DNA of 64,000 nucleotides, taken from the NCBI GenBank assembly GCA_014898425.1, contig RCSZ01000001.1, positions 3,162,001 to 3,226,000 of the forward strand, in the 5' to 3' direction. Below are positions 1-11,410 of this stretch, in pieces. The DNA is from Botryotinia globosa. Lineage: Eukaryota; Ascomycota; Leotiomycetes; Helotiales; Sclerotiniaceae. The position numbers were made by a program, and so were the translations under genes. The notes below the pieces were generated by a model. That model was not told where the DNA came from. It saw nothing but the letters and a program-made list of their open reading frames with translations, and ran no database searches. The stretch's first letter is position 1, and every line of letters starts with the position of its first letter.

Positions 1-192
1 CATGATCTAAGGAATCTGGACAGATCTGGACAGATATAGTCCTCAGATGGATATACTTTTCAAGAGCATTACCACTTCTACTACTACCTAGGTAACGCAT
101 TGATGCCCTTGGCACTTGATAAGAGTTCATCGTTTGGTTCAACGGTTTAAATTATACTATTGTACTTTGTCGTCTGTCATCCTATTAGCAAA
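1..192. other. Left-edge flank of the TANGO2-like gene
   Basis: 3' flank only; nothing identifiable. Confidence 0.4.
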
Positions 193-1272
193 CTATAGCA
201 CTGCGTGCGGGTATACTTCATTTCCCTTACTTTCCCCATTCCATCCCTCGATATCAAACTCAAATCTCATATCAGATTGACCTCTTTCTACGGGATTGCC
301 GTCCTCATCAAACAACGAACGCTCTATAAACGTGACATGTCCTTGCCAATCTACGAGAATGACGGTTTGTCTTTGGGTACCGTAAACGCCGGATGTAACA
401 TTATTGTTCTCGGGCGTTGGCCTTTGCTCCTCCTTCACTTCGACTGCGGATTCTTCATTGGCTGACGATACCTTCCCGACAGCAGCTGCAATTTCGTCTG
501 CTTTTGGAACTTCTGAAGGTGAGGCTGCATGACCTATTGTAGGTATGAAAATTGACTTGCGAAGCTGATAGATATACTCCTCAAAGTCCTGACTGTCATC
601 TTTCTTCGGGAGCGTATCAATATCCAGGACAGCGAACAACTTCTTGATGAGCTCCTCTTCTCCAAAGCCATCGAGTACCACTTCTTCTACGACCTCCAAG
701 ACCTTTTCCTTGCCAGACTTAATCTTGGGCCAAGTTATTGGATCATCGTAGGACGTATTACTTAAGCCGTAAACCTCTCCTCTGCTGGCAGCTACCCATG
801 GTACTTCATCTGGGGTTCCACTGCGATTTGAAATGATTGCTAGAGGTTCCATTTGGTCGTCAGAGGATCTTTCTTTTCGCAATTTCCCGCAGACCAAGGA
901 GAAGCCGCCGACACCTTTCACTCCATCCCCATCCAATAGCCTATGTACAAATCGTTTGGTACTCTCGTCGTTTTCTGCCGTCAACCAAGCCGTGACCATA
1001 CCGCCTCGACTCCTCGTTCCTTGTACAGGATGATCTTTGTCGTGGGTATTTGTTTCGCGATAATTTGTAAGAACTGCAAAGTTACCCGTTTTCGTAATAC
1101 CTAGCCATGTTCCTTGCTCGGCACGTTGAAGATCTCGACTTGAGAGGATTTCTTGATGATTAGAAGACCACCAGTGTGGTTTGCTGGTCGGCCGAAGGAT
1201 GAATTCATCTCGATTATCGAGAATGATGAGTGCGTAAGACGGATGTGCCGTAGTTGCTAAGACGATACACAT
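193..1272 (-). CDS. TANGO2/NRDE family protein
   Basis: Single-exon gene of 359 residues. The N-terminus MCIVLATTAHP... followed by LDNRDEF (NRDE at residues 20-23) is the signature of the NRDE/TANGO2 family, whose members start with an invariant Met-Cys. The segment EQGTWLGITKTGNFAVLTNYRE is also typical. TANGO2 proteins are linked to Golgi/ER organisation and haem or lipid handling, and the biochemical role is still debated. I chose the ATG at 1270-1272 because the Cys2 of the family must be residue 2; the open frame extends 39 codons further upstream into low-complexity sequence that does not belong. The C-terminal half (acidic, EEQRPTPENN) ends in a conserved-looking VDWQGHVTFIERSLFD segment. 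It is divergently oriented from the REEP-like gene at 2474, about 1.2 kb away. The family call is strong; the function is known only at family level. Confidence 0.9.
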   Translation of the reverse strand: MCIVLATTAHPSYALIILDNRDEFILRPTSKPHWWSSNHQEILSSRDLQRAEQGTWLGITKTGNFAVLTNYRETNTHDKDHPVQGTRSRGGMVTAWLTAENDESTKRFVHRLLDGDGVKGVGGFSLVCGKLRKERSSDDQMEPLAIISNRSGTPDEVPWVAASRGEVYGLSNTSYDDPITWPKIKSGKEKVLEVVEEVVLDGFGEEELIKKLFAVLDIDTLPKKDDSQDFEEYIYQLRKSIFIPTIGHAASPSEVPKADEIAAAVGKVSSANEESAVEVKEEQRPTPENNNVTSGVYGTQRQTVILVDWQGHVTFIERSLFDEDGNPVERGQSDMRFEFDIEGWNGESKGNEVYPHAVL

Positions 1273-2473
1273 ACTGGCGGTTAATATAGGTAGGTATTGC
1301 AGACAAGGTAGGTAGATAGGTGGGTTGAGTAAAGTTGAAGAATGTCGAATGTCAAATGTCGATGTCAAATGTCGAATGTCAAATGTCAAATGTGACAGCT
1401 GTCAAAGTTTATTAGTGGAAGAAAGAAATGTAACCTACCAGAAGGTACGACCTTTTATACGAATTCTCAGAGATTTTTGTTGGGGAGAGGAAGAAAGTAG
1501 AAAACTCAGCTTATATTTCTCTGGGAGAATATATCAGCCCATCAAAGGTCATGGAAATCAGACTCTGGACTCGTTTATACTCATTCATCCATATACTTTT
1601 CTGGGCGCATTGAACGAACGGCAGGTTCATTATTACCCCGTGATCTTCCCTCCAGCTGTACTAAGTGAACTTTTAGTCATCCTTCCATCCTTCCATCCTT
1701 CCATCCTTCCATCCTTCCATCCTTCCATCCTTCCATCCTTCCATCCTTCCATCCTTCCATCTGGTGATCCTTCCATCCTCCCATTCACTGCTGGAGACTC
1801 CGCACTACGTCGTAATGAAGTAAACTCATAAGGCTGTGGTGTGGGTTGTGTTTGTCCAAGTACCGGCACGGACCTCGGTAGGTAGGGAGTAGGTAGGTGG
1901 CATAGCCCTATGTGATTGCCATCATTGCCATTTATCATTGGTAGCTGGAGATGGCAGAGATACAAGATTTCACTAAATTCATCAAGCTTCACAGCTTGAG
2001 GACAAGATGCACACTACGTACGCTGAATGGAATTTCCAATACGATAGTACAGTAACCATCCCGCTGGCAAATGATTATCCAGTATTCCTTGCGTACCTGG
2101 GTGTGCAATGTCTCAGAGTCTCAAATATAGACAGCTGATACTCCCGTATCGATAAGGAAAACAAGTCTAAAGGCTCCAAAAGGTCAAAGAAAGCCTTGAA
2201 GCTAGGCTAATAAAGAGGCTACCTACCTAGCTCAGCTTGGATATACCTAACTTCGTATTAACCTTAGGTATGATTAGATGATCAACGTCACTCACCACCA
2301 TCACCACCACCATCATCAATACATCTCCATCTCCATTCCTTCCTTTCACGTCAACAGCCTACACTCTCATCCCTTTTTTATTATCAAAATCATTAAATCG
2401 TGTAGTACCTAGTATACCTAGGTGACTCTCTTATTAACTTTACCAGACAATCAGATTGAACCCCAGACCGATC
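1273..2473. other. Divergent intergenic region with an octamer repeat
   Basis: Separates the TANGO2-like gene (-) from the REEP-like gene (+). It contains a CCTTCCAT tandem array at 1678-1760 and several AGGTAGGTAGG-type short repeats, which recur throughout the window. The open frames crossing it are repeat translations. No gene is supported. Confidence 0.6.
1678..1760. repeat. Octanucleotide microsatellite (CCTTCCAT)n, about 10 copies
   Basis: Near-perfect head-to-tail copies of CCTTCCAT. A further imperfect copy follows after a short break near 1768-1780. It lies in intergenic DNA. Confidence 0.95.
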
Positions 2474-3690
2474 ATGTTCGATACATTCGCAAGGCTCTTA
2501 TCGTAAGTAATACCCCGCCTTTATAGATTCTCAAACTACCCAGAATACCCAAGTAAAACTACCAATATGATATTAACTACATACTAATGAAGACTTCAGT
2601 TCTGTTCCTACATTTCTTTTTCCAGTCTTCGCATCTTACAAAGCTCTCAAGACCTCAGATCCGGCATTATTAACACCATGGCTTATGTATTGGGTGGTGC
2701 TTGCGATCGCTTTGTTCGCTGAATCTTGGGTTGGATTTATACTGGTTTGGTTCGCTGCCATCTTCTTCTCAAAATCGCGCCCACAAGAAAACCCTCTAAC
2801 AATACGTACTCATTAGGATACCTTTCTATTCGTGGTTTCGACTCGGTTTCCTTCTCTACCTTATCCTCCCTCAAACTCAAGGCGCAAGAGTCCTCTACCA
2901 AACACATGTTCACCCATGGCTTCACAATAATGAGCTCGCCATCGATGATTTCATAGCTTCTGCTCATGAACGTGCGAAAGCCGCTGGTATGACATATCTC
3001 AAACAAGCTATAGAATTGATTAGGGAGCAGGTCTTTGGTCTTCCACCCAAAGAACCCACACCACCATCAACCCCTTCAACCTATTCATATACACAAAGTC
3101 TCATGGCACGCTTCAATTTACCATCTGCTAGACCTTCATTCCCATCAAATCCTGTCGGGGGTGCTGCTAGCAGTGCGACAGACTTTTACTCGCTCCTCGC
3201 TTCAGCAGTTTCCGCTGCTACTTCCTCCAACGCTGCGACCGGTGGATCGGATACTCGAGATCTTTCGAACAGTGGGATGTTAATACCTCCTCATGTATCT
3301 GGGAGTGAACGTATGACTTTCATCCAGGCACAGCGCGAACGCCTCTCAATCCTTCTCTCGGCTTTGGATAAGGAGGCGCAAACACTACAGAATGAAAAAC
3401 GTGTCCCTAGAAATATTTCCAGTATGTCATTTGATGGCACTAGCAGCGAAGATGATACCCTCGATCGACCAAAGAGCCCCATGAGCGGAATGACCTCAAG
3501 AAAGAGTGAACCTGATTTTGAAAAAATTGATGCAGATAGTGGGACGGAAGAAGTCGGCAAAGCCAGAAAAATGATGGAGAGGACGACATCCAGTGGGAAT
3601 TGGATGCCATGGGCGTGGGGAGCAAAACCAGCAGAGCCAACTAACAACAATTCCGAGGATAAAGGGAAAAGCTCAGGTATTGATGCATAA
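2474..3690 (+). CDS. REEP/DP1/Yop1-like ER membrane-shaping protein
   Basis: Three exons: 2474-2502, 2600-2749, 2817-3690; introns 2503-2599 (GTAAGT, branch TACTAAT) and 2750-2816 (donor GTTCGC, branch CTAAC). The spliced product is 350 residues. The TB2/DP1/HVA22 domain covers roughly residues 12-110: FPVFASYKALKTSDP, LTPWLMYWVV, AESWVGFIL, IPFYSWFRLGFLLYL, LPQTQGARVLYQ. This family forms hydrophobic hairpins that curve tubular ER. The C-terminal 230 residues are Ser/Thr/Pro-rich and probably disordered, with a predicted coiled segment around QAQRERLSILLSALDKEAQTL, making the protein about twice the length of yeast Yop1 and more like REEP1-4. Only the third exon looks like a long ORF; the first two were found by matching the family across the splice sites. 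The second intron is needed to join FILVW to IPFYSW. Confidence 0.9.
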
Positions 3691-4560
3691 CTGGTCCACT
3701 GACTCGGTATTCGGTGTTTTTAAACATAAATTTGAAGGGTTGTTTGAATAGGTTTGAAGCATTGGGATAGACGCATATTCCATGGTTTGGGTTGCGACAA
3801 CAGGAGAATAGGAGCAGTGGGTATTGGCTTTCCAGGTTGGCGCTGATATGAATAAAGGGGTATGGTACAGATTGGCAATCGCAAGCTTTTTGATACTTTT
3901 ATAAATCCAAGTTGATGAGAGTTATTCCTCGCAACAAGCAAATCATCATGATCAATGAAGACTCCTCTGAGGCTTTTCCCCTTTGAGATTATCTTTTTGG
4001 GTCCTGATGCAAAATTTTGTTTGAGTGAATCACTGTTCAAGATGGAATATACGTAAGAATTCTATGTTTCTTATTCGGAAGTGAAATCGAGGCATATGCT
4101 CAAACCGGATTGGCATACATAGAATTGCAGCCGAGCGATGAAGTGGAATTTTCATGCTAGACCGCACTCCTCTTGCCTCCTCGTAAAACTGTCCGAAAGA
4201 TACATAGTTCGTTCTTCGTATTGTTTCCTTAATATTGAAGCTCTAGGCGGCCTAGCAAGGATTCGTAATTACATCTCTGGATGTATTGTAAAAGGGGAAA
4301 GGCTCGCCTATCTGACTTTCCACAGAAATCACATTGTCTCACTGCTACCGGGGCGAGGACTGCTCTGGAATAAGTTGAGATGGCGAAGCGACCGGTTAAA
4401 CCAGCGCGAGTATTGATTATGGGAATTTCGGTTCACATTTCAGCAAGAGAATGTTCAAAATTTGATATTGACACGATTGACAAAGGGGTCATTGTTGAGA
4501 TATTGCATACACATTATCAAATGATCATACAGATACATAACCCATCTCATACATCCCGAA
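3691..4560. other. Convergent intergenic region
   Basis: 3' flanks of the REEP-like gene (+) and the FAD oxidoreductase gene (-). Short open frames here have no recognisable domains or splice context. I see no gene. Confidence 0.5.
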
Positions 4561-6185
4561 TCACAAAACTCGATCCGACTCCTCCTGCGCATCTCGCGCT
4601 AACCTCGACCTCGCCAATCGCTTCTCCGTAATAACCATCGCATCTGGAAACCACTCGGGAACAACCACATCCGCATCCGCACTCTCCTCTGCCTCCCCCG
4701 CACGAATCATGTGCGCGAGCGCCTTCCCCGATAGCCACGCGTGAACCATTCCCTCGCCGGAAAAGGCCGCGGCCGCCCACTCGGCGCCGTGCGCGGGTGT
4801 GGGGTTGCGCTGCGTGAGAGATACGGGGAGCTTGCCGACCCATGGGAGCCCATCGGTGCTGAATCCCATATTGCCCGTCCACATTGCGGAGACGGCGGGG
4901 CCGTTCACGGCGCCCCAGTTTTCTGGTGCGAAGACGGCGCCGAGGACCCCGCGGAGATGAATGTTCGCGTACATGTTTAGTTCTGCGTCGTTACTCACGC
5001 CCGTTTCGTGGATGCCGCCGCCCTGCGTCTGGGCATATCCGCCACCCATCATCATTTCACCGTTCGAAGCCGCGGTGACGGGAAGTTGAGTGAGATAGTC
5101 GAAGCCGTGATCGTAGTTGAAGATCCAGGAGTGGTCGCTTTGGGGTTTGAATTTGTCGCCGGGGGGTTGGGCGGACATCTGGCCGACGATGGGGAAGATG
5201 CAGCCTTTGATGCCTGGGACCAGATGGCCAATGTGGGCATTGGTGCAGTGGATCACGTGTTTGGTTTTGATTGTCCCTCGCGCTGTCATGACTTCGTAGT
5301 ATTCATTGCCTCCGCGGATCTCAGATACGCTGGTGTTTGTCTCGAGGAGGAAGTCTGATGTGAATTGTTTTCGTAGATGAGCGAGAATTCCAGTGACGAA
5401 TTTGTAGGGCCACATGGCGCCCGCAATACCGCTTACTGCACCAGCAGCATTTGGAATTCCGAACTCCTTTATAGAGGTTAGCGAAAATATCCACATGAAT
5501 CGAGCGTTGCAAGGTTGTGAAGTAGAAAACTTGAGTAATGTACCTTTGCTAGTTCATCGGTTTCGATAAATCCCCATCCTTTAGAATCATCCGGCATCTC
5601 GGCCATGAAAAGCTCTATATCTTTCCGGATATCTTCCCAAGCTTCTTGGTGGAAATACACACTCAGGAAACGTACTTTGCGAACCTGTGTCTCTTCAGTC
5701 AACCCCAAATTTTCCGCACTTTTGATCAGCGCTTCAAGATGCGAGATGCGCAGTTTGTGGATTTTGATGGCTTCCTCTTTACCCAAACGTTCTTTCAGCA
5801 TGGCATACTCCTCACCAGTTTCCAAAATATGCCCACCATTCCTCCCCGTGGCACCACTGCAGCTATCTCGAGCTTCTAGCATGATCACTTTTGCATGCGA
5901 CGAAGATTGAACTTCTGATGGACTGGCCGTTGCGAGATCTTCCAACAAGGCTTGTGCAACGGAGGCTCCGGTGATTCCAGAACCGATAATGACATAGTCG
6001 GCAAATTTTGTTAGGTGCTCGGATTGTACAGTTGCAACATCGGAATGCGGTTCTTTCATCCAGAATGATTTTGTTGAATGGATTGCATTCGGAATTCCGG
6101 GATCTGCAAATGCTCGGTCAAGAGCTTCTTGTCTTACTGTAAGTGGTATGTATGAGCTACCAAGCTGATGGACGATGAATGACAT
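4561..6185 (-). CDS. FAD-dependent oxidoreductase (DAO family)
   Basis: Two exons on the minus strand: 5544-6185 and 4561-5466, with intron 5467-5543 (donor GTACAT, branch CTAAC). The product is 515 residues. An N-terminal Rossmann FAD site reads YVIIGSGITGAS (GxGxxG near 68-73), followed by LEARD and a GATGRNGGH motif, typical of D-amino-acid oxidase/glycine oxidase-type flavoenzymes (PF01266). The C-terminal part has the family's MWTGNMGFSTDGLPWVG and a GMVHAWLSGKALA segment closing the FAD site. It likely oxidises an amine or amino acid; the substrate cannot be read from the sequence. The first true ATG is at 6183-6185; the frame runs 12 codons further upstream only with a non-ATG codon. 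Exon 2 is clearly more GC-rich than exon 1. No targeting peptide is evident. Confidence 0.88.
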
Positions 6186-8093
6186 GACTCTTAAAGACTG
6201 TTTTGTAGAATTTAAATTCAAGAAGTCTCGGAAGGATAAGATATCAAGCAGTCTTGAATGCCAAAGCCTTTGTGGTTTTTGCTACGAGATTCGTAGTTGT
6301 GATAATTATTCTGAATAAATTTGGAGGTAAGTCAGAATTAGTGCGATGGAGGTATATCTTCTGAGTGTTTTCTAGGTCATACACGGTTCGATATTCATCA
6401 AGTAGGTGTGGAAAGCTTCAGCTGTACGAATACATATATACCTGCGACCCCACTATCGCATACTATACCGATTCGGAAGGTGTATGCGATAGATCAATTT
6501 ATCCACCGATAAACATCCGGGCTTCTCACACGTAGAATCATTGAAATCCGTTGTGTGGATAAGAATGAATGATCACTTTGCGTGGGTATATGGTAAAATC
6601 TCCTCTGGTGTCATCGAATACTCCAGTATGTTGTTACTACACTGCGCTCCTAAAAGCTTGAAGAAAGGTCCACGGGTAGTCTTAATCGCACATTCTGAAT
6701 AATCCCATTGAAAGGTTCATAATAGAGAAAAAATGTGATTCATCTACAAGTCGGTCCAATACGCGGCTGCAAATTTTGCGAGCTCCGTGTCATAACGAGA
6801 TCGATATTCAATGGCGTTTATATCTGCGGTGATTTCTTTTTCCTAACATCAATACGGATCAAGGCACATACAAAGAGAGTATTCACAAATATACGAAAAG
6901 CACTCATCATAGATTGACATATAAGAGGCGTTGAATACGACTTTAATTTAGCTGATGGTGTGTATAATGTGCATCTCGCCAGTTCACCGTGGACGCTAAA
7001 TAGGTTGCTATTGGCATTGGAGCTCATGTTATCATGTGAATCAACAGTAATCCATTGTGGGCCTCGTATTATCAAAGTCTCATAGCCAGAATATATGCTC
7101 TGTAGAGTGCCTCTAACCATGAGCCGACAAAGACTAGCCACTTGGATGTGAGCAACAAGCAGGACTACCATGCAAGAAAACTTTTTCTCGTAATCAGAAG
7201 AAGAATCAGGATGACTTTTGGTCTAGCCGCAAATTCAAATGAGCTGAACAGGACATAAAATTGCCACGCCGAAAGATCGATAGGCCTTTACTTTGACCAC
7301 TTGTTCGAGTGTAGGTCTGATTATAACATGCAATTGATGTTGTTCTGAACGCCTTTGCCAATCCAGGACTAAGAAACTACATCGGAGAATAGAAACTTCG
7401 ATATGCAGATGAGAAAGGTATGCAGTTTTCTTTTCATATCGACACGAAGCTACTTGGCGCCATGTTGTGATACATATCTCCCCTTCCCCAATCATCCAAC
7501 TTTCTTGCAGTATGATGATTTTTACCTCAATACCTCAAGTGTGGTCAATTGAATGGATTCGGATAACCAGCAAAGTCCTAGAATAGGAGAAAACTCAATT
7601 CAGAGATGTACAAACGATATGAAAAAGAATGATGCCCAACAGTGGTAACGTGACTCTAAAATTCGAAGAAAAAAAATGGAAGTGTTTACCTAATTAACCT
7701 GGAAGTGGTAAATGTTCCGTATCAATTCTTCAAAGACTTGCTAATCTTTCACCGCCTTTCTTTTTGGCATGGCGGGGGCGGGGTCTTTCCGTGAAATTTT
7801 ATTATCAAAACAAAACCTTGTTGGCGCTTTAACCATTTACCCACATTTAAATTCACCCTCTCGCCCTTGCCCTTCAGTGTAAACATACAATTCAATAATC
7901 CGATTACATGAGATTGCGTACTAGAATTCGTTTCTTCTTCTGTATATAGAAACTATTAAACTGCATACAAATAAAGCAATCTTTTCTCTTATTTTCACTT
8001 CGCTCTGTCCGAAACAGATTCCAATTCCAATCCCATTATACATTCCAATCCCTCATCCTCACCGAAGTCCAACAAACACCACACAGTTCAAAG
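6186..8093. other. Intergenic region without supported genes
   Basis: Lies between the FAD oxidoreductase (-) and MRI1 (+), so it holds both promoters. Scattered frames of 60-117 codons on both strands show no domain, no signal peptide and no plausible splicing partners. Pyrimidine-rich stretches at 7920-8040 probably belong to the MRI1 leader. Confidence 0.5.
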
Positions 8094-9616
8094 ATGGCAG
8101 GTTTGGAGGCTATTAAATATGGCAGAGGAAGACTAGAAGTTTTAGATCAGTTGAGACTTCCGCATGAGTTTGTTTATGATAATGTCTCCACTTGTGAAGA
8201 GGCATTTGATTCCATCAAGTCGATGCGCGTGAGAGGTATCTACTGCTCTGTTGTTGGTGAAAAATAATGAGCTGTGATGGCTAAGTGTTTTATCAGGAGC
8301 ACCAGCAATCGCGATTGTGGCAGCTCTTGCGCTGGCCGTAGAGCTTCATCACAAGAAAGATGGTTGGTACTTCACATAGACTAATTCAATTGCATGTGAT
8401 AACTGGCTAACATGGAATATCTCAGATTCTAAGACGAAACAAGAAACTGTCCAATACATCAATAAGCGTCTCGATTATCTCTTGGGTAGCAGACCAACCG
8501 CCGTCGACCTCTCAAACGCTATCAAACTTCTTAAACGGGTCTCTCAAAATGCGGCACAAACTACAAATGCAACTGATGACAACGTTGCCTGTGCGGATGT
8601 TCGAAACGGATATATTGTTGCAGCAGAAAAGATCTTAGAAGACGATCTTACTACGAACTTAGCAATTGGCAGATATGGAGCGGAATATTTAAGACGACAA
8701 CAGATGCCAATTGGAGAAGAAAATAACGACGATCCATCTAAATTCTTTACAACAAGTCCGCCATGCACACAAGGGGCAATGGACAAGACTTATAGAAAGC
8801 TGAGTGTTCTCACGCACTGCAATACTGGGTATGTCTACTACTTGTATTTTTCTACTTGTCGAATGAGGCAAAAGTACTTACAATCTCTTTAGCTCTCTAG
8901 CTACTTCAGGTCACGGCACCGCCTTGGGTATAATCCGCAGTCTGCACAAAATGAATTATCTAGACCACGCTTATTGTACTGAAACTCGTCCTTATAACCA
9001 AGGTTCCAGGCTTACTGCCTTTGAGCTTGTGTACGAAAATATTCCCTCAACACTCATCACAGATTCTATGGCTGGTGCTCTATTCGCCCGGATGAAAGAC
9101 ATCAAAAATATATCTGCCGTCATTGTAGGCGCAGATCGCGTGGCCCGCAACGGTGACACAGCCAATAAGATCGGAACCTATTCTCTCGCAGTTCTTGCAA
9201 AAGCTCATAACATCAAATTTATAGTTGCTGCACCCACAACAAGTATAGATCTCGAGACAGCTTCAGGAGCAGACATAAAAATTGAAGATCGCGCTCCAAC
9301 AGAGCTTACTCAAATAAGTGGAGCCATAGTAGGGAAAGATGGGCATGTGGATGTCAATTCGACGGCCAGGGTGGCCATTGCCCACCAAGGAATCAATGTT
9401 TGGAACCCAAGTTTTGATGTTACGCCAAGCATGTATATTGATGCGGTCATTACGGAGAAGGGAGAAGTGGTTAGAAGTGCACAGGGCATATTTGATTTCA
9501 AGGCAATCATGCCAGAGAGATGGGCACAGCAAGTTGAGGGGAAAGAGCCAAGTGTTGAAACGAATGGAAAGGCACAGGTTGATGATGGAGCACTTTTCCA
9601 AATGGAACACATTTGA
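8094..9616 (+). CDS. mri1: Methylthioribose-1-phosphate isomerase
   Basis: Four exons: 8094-8235, 8297-8362, 8426-8828, 8893-9616; introns 61, 63 and 64 nt. The product is 444 residues. It interconverts 5-methylthioribose-1-phosphate and methylthioribulose-1-phosphate in the methionine salvage pathway and belongs to the eIF2B alpha/beta/delta-like fold. Diagnostic motifs are [21 protein letters not shown] near the N-terminus, the catalytic-cysteine segment [18 protein letters not shown] (split by the third intron at the second glycine), and the catalytic-aspartate segment [18 protein letters not shown], then [19 protein letters not shown]. It is somewhat longer than typical homologues because of an insert around [24 protein letters not shown] sequence and a Glu/Lys-rich tail. 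Each intron was placed so the family motifs read through in frame; alternative donors at the second intron create a stop. Confidence 0.95.
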
Positions 9617-10937
9617 AAAGTTAAATTAAATTACATGTCCCTTCGAGACAACAATATTGCTTCACTACCGTTGTTTTAGGTTGTTTAACGTATACAGTAT
9701 TATCATATCATTTTTTCCGACTTGTTTGGAACTTCGCTTAAAAGACTATTCCCTCTCGCGTAAATTACTACTCCTAATTTTTTATTCATACTTATCTTGT
9801 TGCTAGACATGAACTTCGCACACGTCAATAATTCATTGCAAGCGCTTTGATGAAGAGTAGGTTCCTCTATTTTGAGATTATTTCGGGAAGTTTGTATACA
9901 ATCTCTAGTCCATCTTGCCTGCCTATCCAGACGAATTATTGGTTTCTATTGATTCTACTTAATCTACATTCCAATCCTTTTTTCTTCTTGCAAATTACAA
10001 TTCGAATTCTCATCTCCTCGTTGTAATTATCGTTCTCAACTGAAAGCTCAGCACTATGGCATACATTATCCTTTCCTTGATCGTAATCGTAATCGCAGTC
10101 CTGAAGAATTGTATTCGAGATTTTGGATTTCTATTGCGCGTTATTGTTGTGTCTTTCTGGTTGGTTGTGGTTCGTTGTTTATTTTATGTTTGGGATTGGG
10201 ATTGGGATTGGTATTGATTGGGCTGTCTGTCTGTCTGTCTGTCTGTCTGTATCAGTGGGGGGTGAGTGGTAGTTTCATCCATGCATGTGCTAACTATGTA
10301 TGTGGATTCTGGAAAGCATTTGTTGATATTTATCAGTTTCAGTTTCGATTTTAGGAGATGTATATATATATATTTTCTTTCCTCTTCTCTTAAATAATAC
10401 AAAAGTCTCAGTCCTAGTCTTAGCACAATGGTTACAATAATATAATAATATAATATTAAAGTTATGATATACTATAATGGAAAGAGAGAAAGAATGAAGG
10501 TGTATGTTATTTTGTTAGCACGTACTAAGAACTATCTAGAAAGTTGTATGTGTCTAGATATGTAATACTTATAATACGTATATGAATATCTAGGTGGTCT
10601 TGATGATACATACTCGGAAGTCTCAAAGAGCATGTTATTACTAGGTATATAAACATTTTTTCCTCACTTTTCTTGCCTCTTCTTTCGTTTTATATACTAA
10701 TTAATATAATATATGTATATACCTAGATAACATATACCCAATATCCAATCAACATCCACCCAATATACATCTAATATATTTCCTCCTCTCCTCCTCCTTT
10801 CTCCTTTGCTCCCTTCTCCTTCGTCCCTTTATTCCTTCAAACCACACAATATATACCTCCTCCTTCTCCCCCTCCTCGTCTGATTCTAATAAAAAGAAAA
10901 AGCATAGTAAAGATCTAGTAATTATTATTTCTATTAT

Positions 10938-11292
10938 TACTTTTATTACTTTTATTACTTTTATTACTTTTATTACTTTTATTACTTTTATTACTTTTAT
11001 TACTTTTATTACTTTTATTACTTTTATTACTTTTATTACTTTTATTTCTATTACTTCTATTATTTCTATTATTTCTATTATTTCTATTATTTCTATTATT
11101 TCTATTATTTCTATTATTTCTATTATTTCTATTATTTCTATTATTTCTATTATTTCTATTATTTCTATTATTTCTATTATTTCTATTATTTCTATTATTT
11201 CTATTATTTCTATTATTTCTATTATTTCTATTACTTCTATTACTTCTATTACTTCTATTACTTCTATTACTTCTATTACTTCTATTATTTCT
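10938..11292. repeat. Nonamer tandem array, two variants
   Basis: About a dozen TTTTATTAC copies followed by about 27 TTTCTATTA copies with C/T variants at the end. Because the period is nine, all frames stay open and the minus strand translates as an Ile-Glu-Ile repeat; this is not evidence of a gene. Confidence 0.95.
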
Positions 11293-11358
11293 ATCACTCC
11301 CATTTTACTAAAACCAATTCAATTCAAATAAATATCATATCATCATATATTAAATCAT

Positions 11359-11360
<2 letters not shown>

Positions 11361-11409
<49 letters not shown>

Positions 11410-11410
11410 T
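11361..11410. repeat. Hexamer microsatellite (ACACAT)n
   Basis: About eight head-to-tail copies of a CA-rich hexamer in intergenic DNA. Confidence 0.9.

Noticed and set aside
4741..5358. GC-rich plus-strand frames opposite the FAD oxidoreductase
   Set aside because: Antisense shadows of a GC-rich coding exon.
6818..7171. 117-codon minus-strand frame
   Set aside because: No domain, signal or splice partner; begins with runs typical of chance frames.
10056..10260. Hydrophobic ~68-residue plus-strand frame starting MAYIILSLIVIVIAVL
   Set aside because: Runs into GATTGG and CTGT microsatellites that supply most of its length; no evidence of conservation.
10749..11303. 184-codon minus-strand frame with Ile-Glu repeats
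   Set aside because: Pure translation of a period-9 microsatellite; no start context, domain or splice evidence.
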